From Guadua angustifolia (Eukaryota > Streptophyta > Magnoliopsida > Poales > Poaceae), in the NCBI GenBank assembly GCA_036346375.1, contig CM070502.1, forward strand, positions 73,920,224 through 73,984,223: a DNA stretch of 64,000 nucleotides. Reading direction: 5' to 3'. The position numbers were made by a program, and so were the translations under genes. The notes below the pieces were generated by a model. That model was not told the origin of the DNA, did not search any database, and saw only the letters and a list, made by a program, of their open reading frames with translations. How positions within the stretch are numbered: the stretch's first letter is position 1; every line of letters begins with the position of its first letter. Of the stretch, positions 45,397-56,800 are shown piece after piece.

Positions 45397-47090
45397 AACT
45401 TGATTCTCTATCTCTACCTACTCTTGCATCCCTAGAGGATAGGCCCTTGCTTCTGTATTTTTGAGTTGATGCTTTTACAGTGTCATATGCACTATTCTAA
45501 TGAAATCTGTTGATCAACGAAGAAATTTCGACGCACCAATAAGGTTCCAGATGTACAGTCTGACATGAAAAATCCTGTAGCACGTCCTACTTTGCCAAGC
45601 TGTGTTGGCCCTATAGTCATGAAACGGTCCTGAGATTGAGAATAGTTGTCTATCCAGTAAAGAGGGGTGGCAGTGGTACTGATGCCTAGCTGGCTCTAGC
45701 CTATGACTTGTCACTGGCTCTAGACAGCTGCCAGTGGCTAATCCCACGATGGAGACATAAATGACACTTGAAAGTCCTAGGGACCATTGAGAGAGATTGG
45801 CCGGTTGGTCTGTAGGAGGCATAGCCTGTAGATACGGATCATATGGCATGTTTGGTTTTGAAGCTGCTTCTTTTGTTATTGACGGTCCTTGCCATTGAGG
45901 ATACAATTATTAAGGCTGTGGAGAGAAGCTAATCAAGGTCTAGATAATAGGACAAGCAGACAAGAGTCTCCAGATGATCTGATGGTTGAATCAGAGATTA
46001 CTTGTCATATTTCGATTTCATGAAGCCAGCATAGGTTAGTGGTTACATAGTGCTTTGTGCATGTGCATTATATGTCCATAGAAATTAGTATTTACCTCAT
46101 TCCTGCTCTAATTCTAATGGATTCTAAAGGACTAAAACCGATAGCTATTCCGATTGTGAATGTAAACCAAACTGCACTACAGCAGTTCCATATGATAATA
46201 TCTCATATAGACTGCATCGCATGATAGCTTATTTGGCCTACTGGCTACTAGTAATGCACAAAGGTCCGAGTGGTTTTGTTGCGGCGACAATGGCACTAAC
46301 CTTTTCTTTGCAGGTACCTTCTCATCATTATTCTCGCGGCTGGAGGACACATTAAAGATGGAATTCCTCAGTAAGGCCCGGTAGTTCAAGGCCATCATTA
46401 GGGCCTTAGTTACGAATGTTGATCAAGCTAATGCCTGACTGACCTCTGCGTGGGTGAGTGTTTTGAACGCCAAGAAATGTGTGAAGGTAGCAATCATGAG
46501 ACAGCAATGGCCTGGCCGGTAGCCACAAGCAGGAGGCGCTGAGCTGTGATGAAAGGCAGCCTGCACTACAGGAATCCATCCCTGTTGCCTGCGTCTTTTG
46601 CAGGTGTGCGCTGGTGCACAGGGCTGGAGGCTACGTTGGCACGATGCTTACAAGCATGCTAGCGTGCTGGCGTTCGTTCCTTTCCTGAATCTGGAAAACG
46701 ACTCGACGATGCCGTGTGGGAGCCTTGCTTTCCAGATTCTGCAATGACACCCACGATAAACCTCTTTTGTGACATTGGCTGTGACGCTCTTTGGATGCTT
46801 GGAGTTGTATCCAAACCCCTATGTAGAAATACACCATATTTGGAGTTGTATCAGTTTGCAATATGAAATTTCCTTTTGAATGTGAGGCTGTCTTGCCTTT
46901 ACTTCGCGGTAAAACTGTGAACCGCCTCCTTATGAACTTGGATGCCACAAGTTCGATGTGCTCGTCTATCGTTAGCTTATTGCCTTGCTGCTAGTGGATA
47001 TTGACGTGGGTTAAAAGCTTGAAGCCCATCTTTATCCGAACGGTTATATCTCCGATCAGTTTAGTTAAGATACTCAAAACTTTGTTTCAC
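45397..47090. other. 3' UTR and intergenic sequence, no further gene supported
   Basis: The first few hundred bases are probably FIO1 3' UTR. A 130-codon minus-strand frame at 45514-45906 (MYPQWQGPSITKEAASKP start) is open, but I recognise no family and no splice context. The rest holds only short frames. Confidence 0.45.
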
Positions 47091-47099
47091 ACTAGTTAT

Positions 47100-48660
47100 C
47101 GCTGACCAGTAAAATAGTCATCCTTTATAGGTTTACATAACAATTCGTAAGTTATGTATGGAAAAGACATCTTTGGCGAGAAGATACCGTTTGGCGAGAA
47201 GGTACCTCTCGGCTACACGACGCCTCTTTGTAGAAAACTGTCGCCTCTTTAACAAGATAAATAGCGGGCTGATTCATGTTGTTGAAGGCATTTGGAATCT
47301 AATCTAATCAGGCATCGCATAGAAGATCTGACTCAGAATAGGCAGTAGACATTTGAAAGCATTCATTCTGTAATCTATTTACTGTGTAAGAGACGCTTGA
47401 CTAATAAAGAAGCAATCCCTATTCTTCTCATCTTGTTTACTAGGAGCCTATAATTATATTTTTATAAATTTAATTAAGGGACACCGGGTTTTGAACATCG
47501 ATAGTTGGCGCTAGAAGGAAGGGCCTCCAGTGATCAAGACAAAGAAATTATCTATAATGGATGAGAAAACTGGTTCGACCTCGCCGATTATGTTCATCTC
47601 ACCGTAGATGATTGCCCAACAGAAGAGGAATGTAAGTGCAATTTCTATCCCAAATATGTTGCTGAAGTGAAAGAAGCAAAAATCGAGACAGAGGTTGAAG
47701 CGGAGGAACAATCATCTAAAGCACCAAAAGATAAAACTTTTCATCAGAATAGTGTTGGTCGGCACTAGCCCCAACTGTGGTCGAGTCCACCATCTTCATC
47801 TTCTTAGTCGGCGGAGCTAAGGCTGAAACCTTATACTGGTCCGCAGCTCACTTCTAACTATGAATCTAAGAAATAAGTTCAATTGTTAACATAAAAAACA
47901 ATTAGCAGAGAGTAACCAAAGAAATTTCTTGGTGCTTAATATGATGCGTTCATTAATGAACTCATCAGTTTGCTCGATCAGGCTAGATAGCTGCTTGTTC
48001 AAAACAGCCAAGTCGGATCCATCAGAAAAAAAGTGCAACATATACATGATTTTTGACCAGGTCTCTTCGACGGTCAGAACTGACAGGAGAAAATACCCAT
48101 AGACGTTGGTAAAATCCTCTAATAAACAAGGAACGAGGTCGATAATTAGGAGTTTCTTTACTCCAGGTTCATCCTTAGTTGGATTCTAATCGCCTGCCAT
48201 TCTCTAGGCAAATCTGAACCTCCTCTTTAGGAGGCTTACTTTGTGGTACAGAAAATTGAAAACAATTTTCTGCCCCTCTAAGCCTTCCTTCACCAACTTG
48301 GAAATGGCTCGGACAATGTCATTTTTCTCGTTGATAAGTACTAGCGAATCTTTCTCCCTCTTCACATTAGTCCTTATCCATATTAGGGTTGCCTTCCTGA
48401 TAAATCGGAGACGGCTATTCCTAGGATTTTCTAGTAAAACCTCTCCTTTTGATAATCACGCTATGTATCCTTGGTCGGGAGTGGAGAATATTGAGAAGCC
48501 ATTTTATCTTAAAACTTAAAATAAGCGCTCCCAAAATGATTATGGCTCTTACTATTCCTAGCATACTAATAGAAGTAGCGGAAAAGATGAAAGCCAAGGA
48601 AAGCTTCGTAGAGATGTGTGAAAACATTCAAAATTAGAATGGAATTTAGGGAAAGATGGT
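47100..48660 (+). mobile_element. Gypsy retroelement fragment: LTR end, PBS-like site and gag start
   Basis: An LTR-like stretch (AATAAAGAAGCAATCCC near 47402, CACCGGGTTTTGAACATCG at its end) is followed by AGTTGGCGCTAGAAGGAAGG, a primer-binding-site-like sequence. Next comes an open stretch with FDLADYVHLTVDDCPTEEEC and CKCNFYPKYVAEVKEAKIE, a gag N-terminus. The frame soon breaks, and no pol domains are seen before 48660. A second remnant of the same family lies at 37295-37560. Confidence 0.6.
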
Positions 48661-48713
48661 GCAGTTCAATCTCATAGTGATCTAGTATATCGGCCAAGAA
48701 CTCACTCTCGGAT

Positions 48714-48930
48714 AGGGGTGCAAACAGAATGGATACGAACGGATTTTGCTCATCCTGTATCCTATTTCAAAATTTTTCTCAGATACAGAGTCGGATACGA
48801 ATAGTGCCGGATTCAAATATAAATACGGATTACCTCAATCACGAATATGGAGCGAATACAGGTCATTCCGAATACGGTTAGTCTCGGTCATGAATATTTA
48901 GTCGGATAATACGTGAAAATAGAAACCGTA
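48714..48930. mobile_element. hAT-like terminal-type repeat fragment
   Basis: It starts TAGGGGTGCAAACAGAATGG and continues with GGATACGAACGG and repeated 'gaatacgg' words, like the sequence at 8643. The opposite end and target duplication are not identifiable. Confidence 0.4.
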
Positions 48931-49783
48931 TATATCACACGTATTACGATCAATCAACCAACCATAATATATGTCCAAAATGAAACAACATTAATGCATT
49001 AGCAAGTAGATTTAAGTACATCACTCAACAATAGGGACTAGTTAAGCAAGCATATGACAAGAGCTAGTTAAGCCAGAAGTAACTAACAAGTAGCGTTATA
49101 GCAAATCACAACCCTCACACCTTAAACCATTATATGGTCTAAAATTCATTCTTCTATACAAGTCAGGCGAGCAGTATCTGGCAAGGAACACTCCATTGAA
49201 GCTTCTCAGTAAACCAGTGATGAACGGAACTCAACAAGCTAGCCACAACCCCTTGTTGCTACATATCCAAGCATTCGTACAGAACTGAAATCCTCTAACA
49301 TGTAGGACTTCAAAAACCTGTTATATTTGGATGTTAAGTTAAACGGAAGGAAATGCAAATATCGAAGATACGGAGTTACGGCTCACTCGTAGAATAAGCA
49401 AGGCTACACGCAAGCGTAGATTTGCGCTACCGTACGTGTGTCCTTATCTATAATAAATATTTTTTTTCATGCTGTAATTAAAGATTATAGGATCTTATAA
49501 AGACATAGAGAGGTATATAGTTAGCAACAAGGTTCAAAATCCGGGCAAATTTTTGGCCGGAGACGAGATTCCAAATTCCAGTGGAATAAAAAAGATTAAA
49601 AAAAATAAAAATTACTATAGCAATTTCAGAAATGTCGGCCAATTTCACCGAGATTTCAATTATTTTCTCAGGATTTCATATATTTTGGACCGGTGCATTG
49701 TATTTGAACCGGACTAGGCATCAATTTTTTTATAAAAAATTGTAATACCCTTCATGAGGAATACATGTAAAAATTTTGCAATA
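48931..49783. other. AT-rich intergenic DNA
   Basis: No coding or bounded repeat is seen. At 49625-49705 a run of TTTCA/GAAAT words ends in TTTTGGACCGG, a phrase that recurs at 50704. Confidence 0.45.
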
Positions 49784-49846
49784 AACACTTTAGCTCAGTG
49801 GGTACTCTGGTCGGCTGAGGTCTCCTGTTCGTATCCTGGTTCTCAC
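49784..49846 (+). ncRNA. tRNA-like relic (A box and B box), possible SINE head
   Basis: TTTAGCTCAGTGGGTACTCTGG resembles the D-arm/A box, and CTGTTCGTATCCTGG resembles the T-arm/B box of a tRNA. The anticodon region is largely missing, so it cannot be a functional tRNA. It could be a tRNA pseudogene or the head of a decayed SINE; a T-rich tract follows at 49849. Confidence 0.45.
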
Positions 49847-50488
49847 TTCTTTTTTTTTTTTTTGCTTTTGCCCGGCACTGTTAGAAAAGCGAAGGATATA
49901 CATGTGCATTAACCAATGTAATGTTGTTTTCGTTCTTTGTAGGTCGGGTAGTAAATACATTTGCTGGGCACAAAATGTGGATCATACCCTTCGGACAATA
50001 TAAATTACTCACACACACATCACACCATATGTCTGTTCGACTGTTCTCCAGAGTCACAGTTACTTTTTTTTAGCACCTTTGGATCCTCAAATAACTGGTA
50101 TCCTGTCACCTCTACTCCTTCGATTGCGAGAGTATCTGCACGTATACCCAATTATAAACATGAGGCGGGAAAAATAATGTAAACTAAGTAGTAAGCACCG
50201 AACCAGATAATAAGTTTTATTATGTCATACTACATACAATATTATACGTTCTGCACTGCATATTTCGCTCTAAATGACAATTAAGAAAACTTATTAGCTA
50301 TCACATTTATGAAACGGAAGCATAGAGCGTTCGATAAAAAAAAATGAAGCAGCATAGAGAGCTATGCTTGAGATCATACTTGGATTCAAAAAAATTAATG
50401 TTGGACAGGTCATTAGATTAAAAAATGTGAAAAAATTAATTTAATGTTGGAGAGGTCATTAGGTTAAAAAAAGTGAAAAATAATTAAT

Positions 50489-50570
50489 GTAGAGAGTGGG
50501 ATTTGAACCCACACCCTTTGGGATTAATAAATATTTATCTAGTGCCTTAAACCAACTCAACAATCTCAAC
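50489..50570 (-). pseudogene. Degenerate tRNA-Leu-like pseudogene
   Basis: On the minus strand GAGTTGGTTTAAGGCACTAGA and GGGTGTGGGTTCAAATCCCAC match the D-arm and the variable-arm/T-arm of plant tRNA-Leu, at the right spacing (about 82 nt overall). The anticodon arm is decayed to an AT-rich sequence, and the acceptor ends (GTTGAGA / CTCTCTAC) pair poorly. It is not expected to be functional. Confidence 0.6.
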
Positions 50571-51500
50571 TTCTTTGCATCATGGTTAGGAAACGTTGAT
50601 AAATCAGGTCAAATTGTTGCAGTGATTTCAAAAATTTTGGTAAATTTTACCAAAATTTCCAAAATTTGCCAAAATTTCCGAAATGTTAACCGGATTTCAA
50701 CTTTTTTGGACCGGATTTGAGACAATACCGCTTAAGAATGTCATCTTCCATGATTTTTTTTGAAAAACCGAATTTTGAAACGTTTTATAAAAATAACAGA
50801 AGCACTGTCATATTTTTATAAAAACATACAAGCTTGATCGTACTCTAAAAAATTTATGGTACTATAATTAATAGTCTAGGATTTCACAAAAATTCTAAAA
50901 GAATTGAACTTCATTTGTTATCTTTGAAAAATAAAAAACTGTAGCAACATAAATAAGATAGTAACCGTGTCAGAATTTTATAAATTCATTTGAGTGTGAT
51001 CATGATCCAAAACTTTTCTAAGAGCTTAAGCATTGCCACGAAGCCCTTCTCTAAAACTTCTAAAAAATTTAAACCTATTTTGGTTGCTCAATCAAATCTA
51101 TATAAGCAATACATGTACTGAGTCATTGTGAGAACAATAGCACTATCAGAATTTTTAAAAATTCCTCAAGCCTGATCATGATATTAAAATTTTATGGGAA
51201 CATTAGTGTTGTGTCAGGACTATCTATGAAAAATTTTAGAAATTTTTATCATGGTTTGAATCATTTTTCATTCGACTGAAATTTGTTAAGATTTCGACAT
51301 TTTCAATCAAATTATTGGGAAATCCTGGAAAAAAATTTTGGTTTCAAATTTTACTTTTTTTAGATTTTGTTCAAAATTCCGAAATATCATATCTTGGATT
51401 AGGATCGCCTCAGGATATAGTCTAAAAAAGGAAATTTAAAACCCTAACGTCTCACTCGTACCCTTTTACGGACACGGGGAGGATTCATACGCGTGCACAG
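50571..51500. other. AT-rich intergenic DNA with AAATTT-rich words
   Basis: The block 50620-50720 is a run of short overlapping AAAATTT/CCAAAATTT words ending TTTTTTGGACCGG. No gene is supported until the cold-shock gene promoter near 51.5 kb. Confidence 0.45.
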
Positions 51501-51672
51501 CGGATCCAACACCCACTGGCCCAGTGGGCCTCCCGCACGTGCGAAGCCCGTCCCCACGACGGGCCCACACGTCGGTGTCCGTCCAAACTCCGGGAGCTAT
51601 CCGAGCCGTCCGATCGACCCGTGATTGTCCTCCCCCCCGCGGCTCTCCTCCCTCGTATCCCCCGCCGCCGGC

Positions 51673-51679
51673 TATAAAT
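51673..51679 (+). promoter_or_regulatory. TATA box of the cold-shock-domain gene
   Basis: GGCTATAAATAGCG is a textbook plant TATA box, 139 bp upstream of the start codon. It implies transcription start near 51705 and a leader of about 105 nt. The upstream DNA is rich in CACGTG-like and GGCCC words (TGGGCC, GGGCCC at 51517-51565), common in grass promoters. Confidence 0.75.
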
Positions 51680-51776
51680 AGCGTCTTCCCTTGGCCGAGT
51701 TTACCATCCCCAACCCCAAGTCGATAAGATCGCGCGCGCGGATAGAGGGTAAAAGAGGGGGGGCGAGAGAAAAACC

Positions 51777-51800
51777 AAACCCTAACTCAAGTTAGGGTTT
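51777..51800 (+). promoter_or_regulatory. Perfect hairpin / inverted telo-box in CSP leader
   Basis: AAACCCTAAC and GTTAGGGTTT form a perfect 10-bp inverted repeat around the 4-nt loop TCAA. It ends 11 nt before the ATG at 51812. AAACCCTAA is the plant telo-box, known in promoters and leaders of translation-related genes. In RNA the repeat would form a stem-loop next to the start codon. A regulatory role is inference. Confidence 0.6.
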
Positions 51801-51811
51801 CGGTCGCGGCG

Positions 51812-52513
51812 ATGGCGGCGGCGGCGAGGCAGAGGGGGACGGTGAAGTGGTTCAACGACACCAAGGGCTTCGGCTTCATCTCCCCCGAAGACGGCGGCGA
51901 GGACCTCTTCGTCCACCAGTCCTCCATCAAGGCTGACGGCTTCCGCTCGCTCGCCGAGGGCGAGCTGGTCGAGTTCGCCATCTCCGAGAGCGACGACGGC
52001 CGCACCAAGGCCGTCGACGTCACTGGCCCTGACGGATCCTTCGTCAAGGGCGGTACTGGCGGCGGCGGCGGCGGCGGAGGCTTTGGCTCCCGCGCCGGGG
52101 GTGGATCTGGTGGCGGTGGCCGCAGCTACGGCGGTAGCTGGGGCGGAGGGAGGAGATCCGGCGGGGGAGGCGCCGGAGGGGCGTGCTTCAAGTGCGGGGA
52201 ATCGGGCCACATGGCCAGGGACTGCTACAGCATCGGCGATGGTGGTGGAGGCGGCGGCGGCGGCGGCGGCGCCTGCTTCAAGTGCGGTGAGATGGGACAC
52301 CTAGCCAGAGACTGCTACAGCACCGGCGGCGGTGGTGGAGGGGGCGGCGGCGCCTGCTACAACTGCGGTGAGACAGGCCACCTTGCTAGGGACTGCTACA
52401 ACGGCGGCGGCGGCGGGGGCGGCGGTGGGAGGTTCGGTGGCGGCGGCGGCAGCGACCGCTCGTGCTACAACTGCGGCGAGGCCGGCCACATCGCCCGCGA
52501 CTGCTCCAAGTGA
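51812..52513 (+). CDS. CSP: Cold-shock-domain glycine-rich zinc-knuckle RNA-binding protein
   Basis: An intronless 233-aa frame. Residues 8-76 are a cold-shock domain (GTVKWFNDTKGFGFIS) with RNP1 (KGFGFI, 18-23) and RNP2 (DLFVHQS, 31-37). Then comes a Gly-rich linker and four CCHC zinc knuckles at about 125-138, 155-168, 182-195 and 218-231 (CxxCGExGHxARDC), separated by poly-Gly. This is the architecture of plant CSPs such as wheat WCSP1, rice OsCSP1 and Arabidopsis CSP1/CSP3, nucleic-acid chaperones that melt RNA structure and support cold tolerance. The start is the first ATG after the TATA-driven leader, directly before the conserved domain. The Gly tracts are GGC/GGT simple repeats and may vary in length between alleles. 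Regulation by cold is known for the family, not visible here. Confidence 0.97.
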   Translation: MAAAARQRGTVKWFNDTKGFGFISPEDGGEDLFVHQSSIKADGFRSLAEGELVEFAISESDDGRTKAVDVTGPDGSFVKGGTGGGGGGGGFGSRAGGGSGGGGRSYGGSWGGGRRSGGGGAGGACFKCGESGHMARDCYSIGDGGGGGGGGGGACFKCGEMGHLARDCYSTGGGGGGGGGACYNCGETGHLARDCYNGGGGGGGGGRFGGGGGSDRSCYNCGEAGHIARDCSK

Positions 52514-53493
52514 GGGATCGCCCGATCTCTCCCTATTGATCTCGCTTAAATCTCTCTCTAAATCGGACTATCGCTTTAGTTTTGCCGATCTGGTTCGAGC
52601 GCCTGTCTACTATAAAGGAGCTGCTTTTCTTCTTCGTTTTTCTTTGTTTTTTTTGGGGAGTTCGATCGTAGGGGAACTCGTCGTGTGGTGCTTTCGCTAT
52701 GAATTGGTCTGATCTCGCTCCTTAAGGTTAAGACGATGTGATGATGATGGATTGGTTTTCTGTGGTGAGGAGATGGCACATCTCTCTCCTTTTTGTGCTT
52801 TGCCCGAGAAGAAAAGATGATTATTATCCGTTATAAATTCTTTCTCGTCGGGTTCCATCATTTAGCCCTGCGCCTCTCTTGATGATGCCATGCTTATATT
52901 AATGATGGGTAATTAAGTGGTATGTGATGATCTGCCTCCTAATGGCTTTGGGTCATAGATTAGAACACTGAGCCGTTGTTATGTTGTGTGCATCTGGATT
53001 GGATGGGGAGAAAGAACCTGAGGGTAACATAGATTAATGTACAATCCTCCCATGTAGCAGTTAATAGTTTTGTTTGGGTATGGGAGCAGAAAGTTGCTGC
53101 TCTTGCGGTTTAGCTTTTTGCTGCATCTTGGAATCTGGGTGACACTGGTGTCAGTTCCCTCGGCCATGGCTGTCATGTTGTCTGGTTCTTTTGGATTTAT
53201 TTTGTTGGCTAGTAGCAGCACTTGTTTCGCCACCAAACCATTGCGCTCTGTTCATGTTTTTTTTTAATAATCAAGCATAGATGCCAAAGTTAACTTCATA
53301 GAGGTTCATCACTGATCAGTAATGGGTGTATTTGTGCAATCCTTAACAAAATGTGCACTTTGTTCATTATATGATCGAAGGGCAAAATATTTGGTGACAT
53401 ACTTATGTATAGATGATAGTTGCTGGTTTTATTTGGGATTTATGTGCTATGATATGTCGGTTCAGACATTTTTGTTCGGTAGAGCTTTACAGG
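52514..53493. other. CSP 3' UTR and downstream sequence
   Basis: The first several hundred bases are T-rich and likely 3' UTR. Beyond that only short chance frames are seen. Confidence 0.5.
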
Positions 53494-53736
53494 TGTGCAT
53501 TGGAACTGAAGGCTTGAATGTTTATCTTTGCGGATGAAATTATAAACAATCACTATAAATTTTTATTACCTAGTGTAAACTTAGAGGATAGGGTAATTAA
53601 AAGGAAGGGTTGATGTGCATTGGAACTGAAGGCTTGAATGATTATCTTTGCGGATGAAATTATAAACAATCACTATAAATTTTTATTACCTAGTGTAAAC
53701 TTAAGAGGATAGGGTAAAATTAAAAGGAAGGGTTGA
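53494..53736 (+). repeat. Tandem duplication of about 120 bp
   Basis: TGTGCATTGGAACTGAAGGC starts at 53494 and again at 53614. The two units (120 and 123 bp) are about 97% identical by eye. A third partial start, TGTGCATTG, lies at 53737. Confidence 0.95.
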
Positions 53737-53744
53737 TGTGCATT

Positions 53745-56231
53745 GTCTTTAGTCGTCAAATCCCCCAGTTATGTTAACCATATATGCTTAATTGAGGTCT
53801 GATTTCGACATGCGTTTTTTGGAGCAATTAGATGATGCTGTGTGCTCGATCACTTCTTCGATCATGTGGAGGACTTAAGGAAATGAGTAGTGAGATTTAT
53901 GCTGCTGCTAGTAGCATCATGTTTTGTGTATGGTAATATCGAGGAAACCTTGGCATTATTTAGAAATGAAGACAACCGCTGGATTTTCGTGCCTGTTTCG
54001 GTTTATTTTTCTCCGATGGTGAAGGTGAAAATAAATGATGCAGCAGGCCTGCGATACTGCTGCTTTGATGAGGAATGGAATGGATGCAGCATTTGGTGTT
54101 ATTTTTTCCCCCATGGGTGCAGTGCATCGTGCTGCCTGTCAGAGACATGTGCCGATACCTGAAGCCATCACGGGAAGGGGCCGCACCATGCCAAGGCTAC
54201 AGTTGTACTACCAGCGCTGCTCGGCCGCCCTGGTTGGGCTGCTGTACTGCCAGTCGCTTTTGTTGCTGTCATCACTCTCTTGATCCTATCCACATCCCCC
54301 TTCGCTTCTTCTCGGTATGGCCACAGGGCAGGCAGCGAGCTGATCGCTTTTCTAGCATCAGTAACCTAGTCTTTTTTTTTTTTGGCCAAATCTAGCTCTC
54401 TTTGGTCGGTATTACAAAGCTAGCCCTCTTCTTTCTTTACCTCACCGTGGAAGGCGTGGTAGCTCAGAGGGGGCCTGTCGTGCCATGACAGCTGGGTGCG
54501 TGGGGCAACGTTTTGTCGTAGTTCCGTTGTTGGGAAGAGACTTGGATTTGCAACGTTTTGTCGTAGTTCCGTTGTTAGTTCAAATTTTTGGTGAATTTTT
54601 TTCAACAATGCTGTGTTAGAGTATCTTAGTAATTTAATTATATCGAAAGCGATAAAGAGGGTATAGTGCTTTTGTTTAATTGGTATATATTAAAAAAGTG
54701 GGAGAACGTACTTCCGAGAGTACAGAGAATGCTTTATATACATAAGAACATATCTGGTCAAAATTTGTCTTACCGTGAAAACTCTGTGAAACTCACGTCT
54801 GCTAGTTTTGAAATATTCTTAAAAAATTACAACACGTAGAGAAGGTAAGCCTGTACAATCATACAAAATTTGAACACCAAACTCAATAATGTTAGAAAAG
54901 ATATGAAAAAGACAAATTTCGTTTAAATAGTGATTTTTTTCCTATTTAGCACTATTCATCTTGCAGTTTGTCTCTTTCCTATCTTTCAAATGTGATTGAG
55001 CTTGATCTTTAATTTTTTCAAAATTGTAGAAGCTCGTCTTCCCTACGTATGGTAATTTTTGAGAATTTTTCAAAACCTGTATACGTAGGCTTTATATAGG
55101 GTTTTCATGTTGAAGAGGGTTTTCACTGAATATGTTATATGAAACTATTTTTCTGTACTATAATCGTAATTTAAATGATGTAAGTTCCATTCTTAGGATA
55201 TGTGCCCGTGAGGCCGTGGATTCGTCGGCAATTTGACGCGTTGGCTGTGGATGCCGCTGTTGAAAAGAACAAATGATGCGGGGGGTGGTGGAGCGGTGCA
55301 TCCGGCGGCAAGTTGCAGCAGCAGCATGTTTCGGTTCTTATTCGAACGAGCGAGCAATAGACGCGACACTTATGGGCAATGCGTCCCCCGTACTCGTACG
55401 CTTCCAGTGGATTCTCTCTCCCTCCCTGGATAATATACGCGCGCGGTGTACAGGAGTACGTGCGTATACCGCTTGTTCTGCGCATGTCGTACATGCACAG
55501 GAGCGATCGAGATATGTATGGATCCGCATTCTGAATGAATCTGTGCCCGATCTAAGATTATATTCCCTCCCTCCTCCGCTTCACTCCCTACGCCAATCAA
55601 TCCATCGATTTTTTTTTTCATTTGTCGTGGCTTTAATTTGCATCCCTGGACTGGTCACACCCGTACAGATTCTCTCTCCATGGCTATCGCTTCTTCGCTT
55701 GTGCTCGGTGGCCCGGACCGGAGTCCAGCTTTCTTATTCCATGAGTAAAAAGGTAATTAATGATTTGCCGTTCTTTGAAGTGGTATTTTAGGATTAATCT
55801 ACCGAGTGCAATTCATCTTTCTCTACAGCTTAATTAATTGGCCAATTCATCTTTTGTCACTTTTGTTCCTGCGAGGACAATTTTGCCCCCCTTTTCTTAT
55901 TCCTGCCCCTTCATCCCCTACTCCCCTCCTTTTTTTCTTCACGTACGACGTCTTTTTGCCATAATAGCCATGGCGGATGGCCGTCGAGCAGCTGCGGCGG
56001 GAGGGAGGCCACCGAGTCACTGCCCATTGTCCGCGGAGGCCAACAAGATTTATAAGTTGCCGCCGCCGTCAAGAACCACTTCTTCTCTATCTCCCTGGAC
56101 ATTGCAAGCCGCCGCCGCCACCACCTTTTAATTTCCTCCTCACGGCATGCAGCTCCCATCCCATGATGCATATCCAACATGCAAAGCACCCGACCCGACC
56201 AGAGAGGAGCGTTGCCTTAACTATCAGCTGC
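53745..56231. other. Intergenic, no supported gene
   Basis: Mixed composition. A 26-bp direct repeat, CAACGTTTTGTCGTAGTTCC followed by GTTGTT, occurs at 54507 and 54552. A GC-richer patch at 55970-56130 (ATGGCGGATGGCCGTCG) has open frames on both strands but no recognisable domain. Confidence 0.45.
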
Positions 56232-56239
56232 ATAAGAGA

Positions 56240-56727
56240 TAGGGATGGCAATGGGTCCCGATCCCCGTTTCCTCGTGAGGAATTCTCCTATTAGGGGACA
56301 GGGACGGGGAGAAATCTCTCCTCATGGGAAGCTTATCGGGGAAAATATTGCCTCCCTCGGGGATCACGGGGACGGGGACGTTCCACAGTTCCCCGTCCCC
56401 ATATTATCGATAATAGGTGGGATTAAATGATCATTTTCAAAAGAAAAAATAATATACGTGAGGTCATTATTAATAAATATACTAAATATGAATTACTTTA
56501 GTGATTCACTCACACTTCAATCACACATGCACCATTAATCTAGCATGTGATCTTTTATATAGCATTTTCGGAGATTAGTCCCTATCGGGGCCTCACAAAC
56601 CTGTCGGGGATCGTGGACAGGGGGAATTAAGCCCCGTATGCGGGGACAGGAACAAAAAATTTTTGCTTATCAGAAATCGGGGATAGGAGGACGCTTTCTG
56701 CTGGGATTTTTCCTGTTGTCACCCGTA
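56240..56727. mobile_element. Non-autonomous hAT-like element
   Basis: It starts TAGGGATGGCAATGGG and ends CCTGTTGTCACCCGTA (inverted form TACGGGTGACAACAGG). The 8-mers ATAAGAGA (56232-56239) and AAAAGAGA (56728-56735) flank it as a near-perfect 8-bp target duplication. Internal GGGGACGGGG/CCCCGTCCCC words are typical of this grass family. It is 488 bp and has no transposase. Confidence 0.85.
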
Positions 56728-56800
56728 AAAAGAGAACATACGGTAGGTAGTGCATGCAGGCTGCAAGGATAGCTGTGCCGGGTCCTCTCCATAATTTGGA

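Noticed and set aside
45514..45906. 130-codon minus-strand frame downstream of FIO1
   Set aside because: No recognised family, no splice or promoter context; kept only as a note in the intergenic entry.
51782..52300. 172-codon minus-strand open frame opposite the cold-shock gene
   Set aside because: Shadow of the GGC-rich coding strand; Ala/Ser runs mirror the poly-Gly codons.
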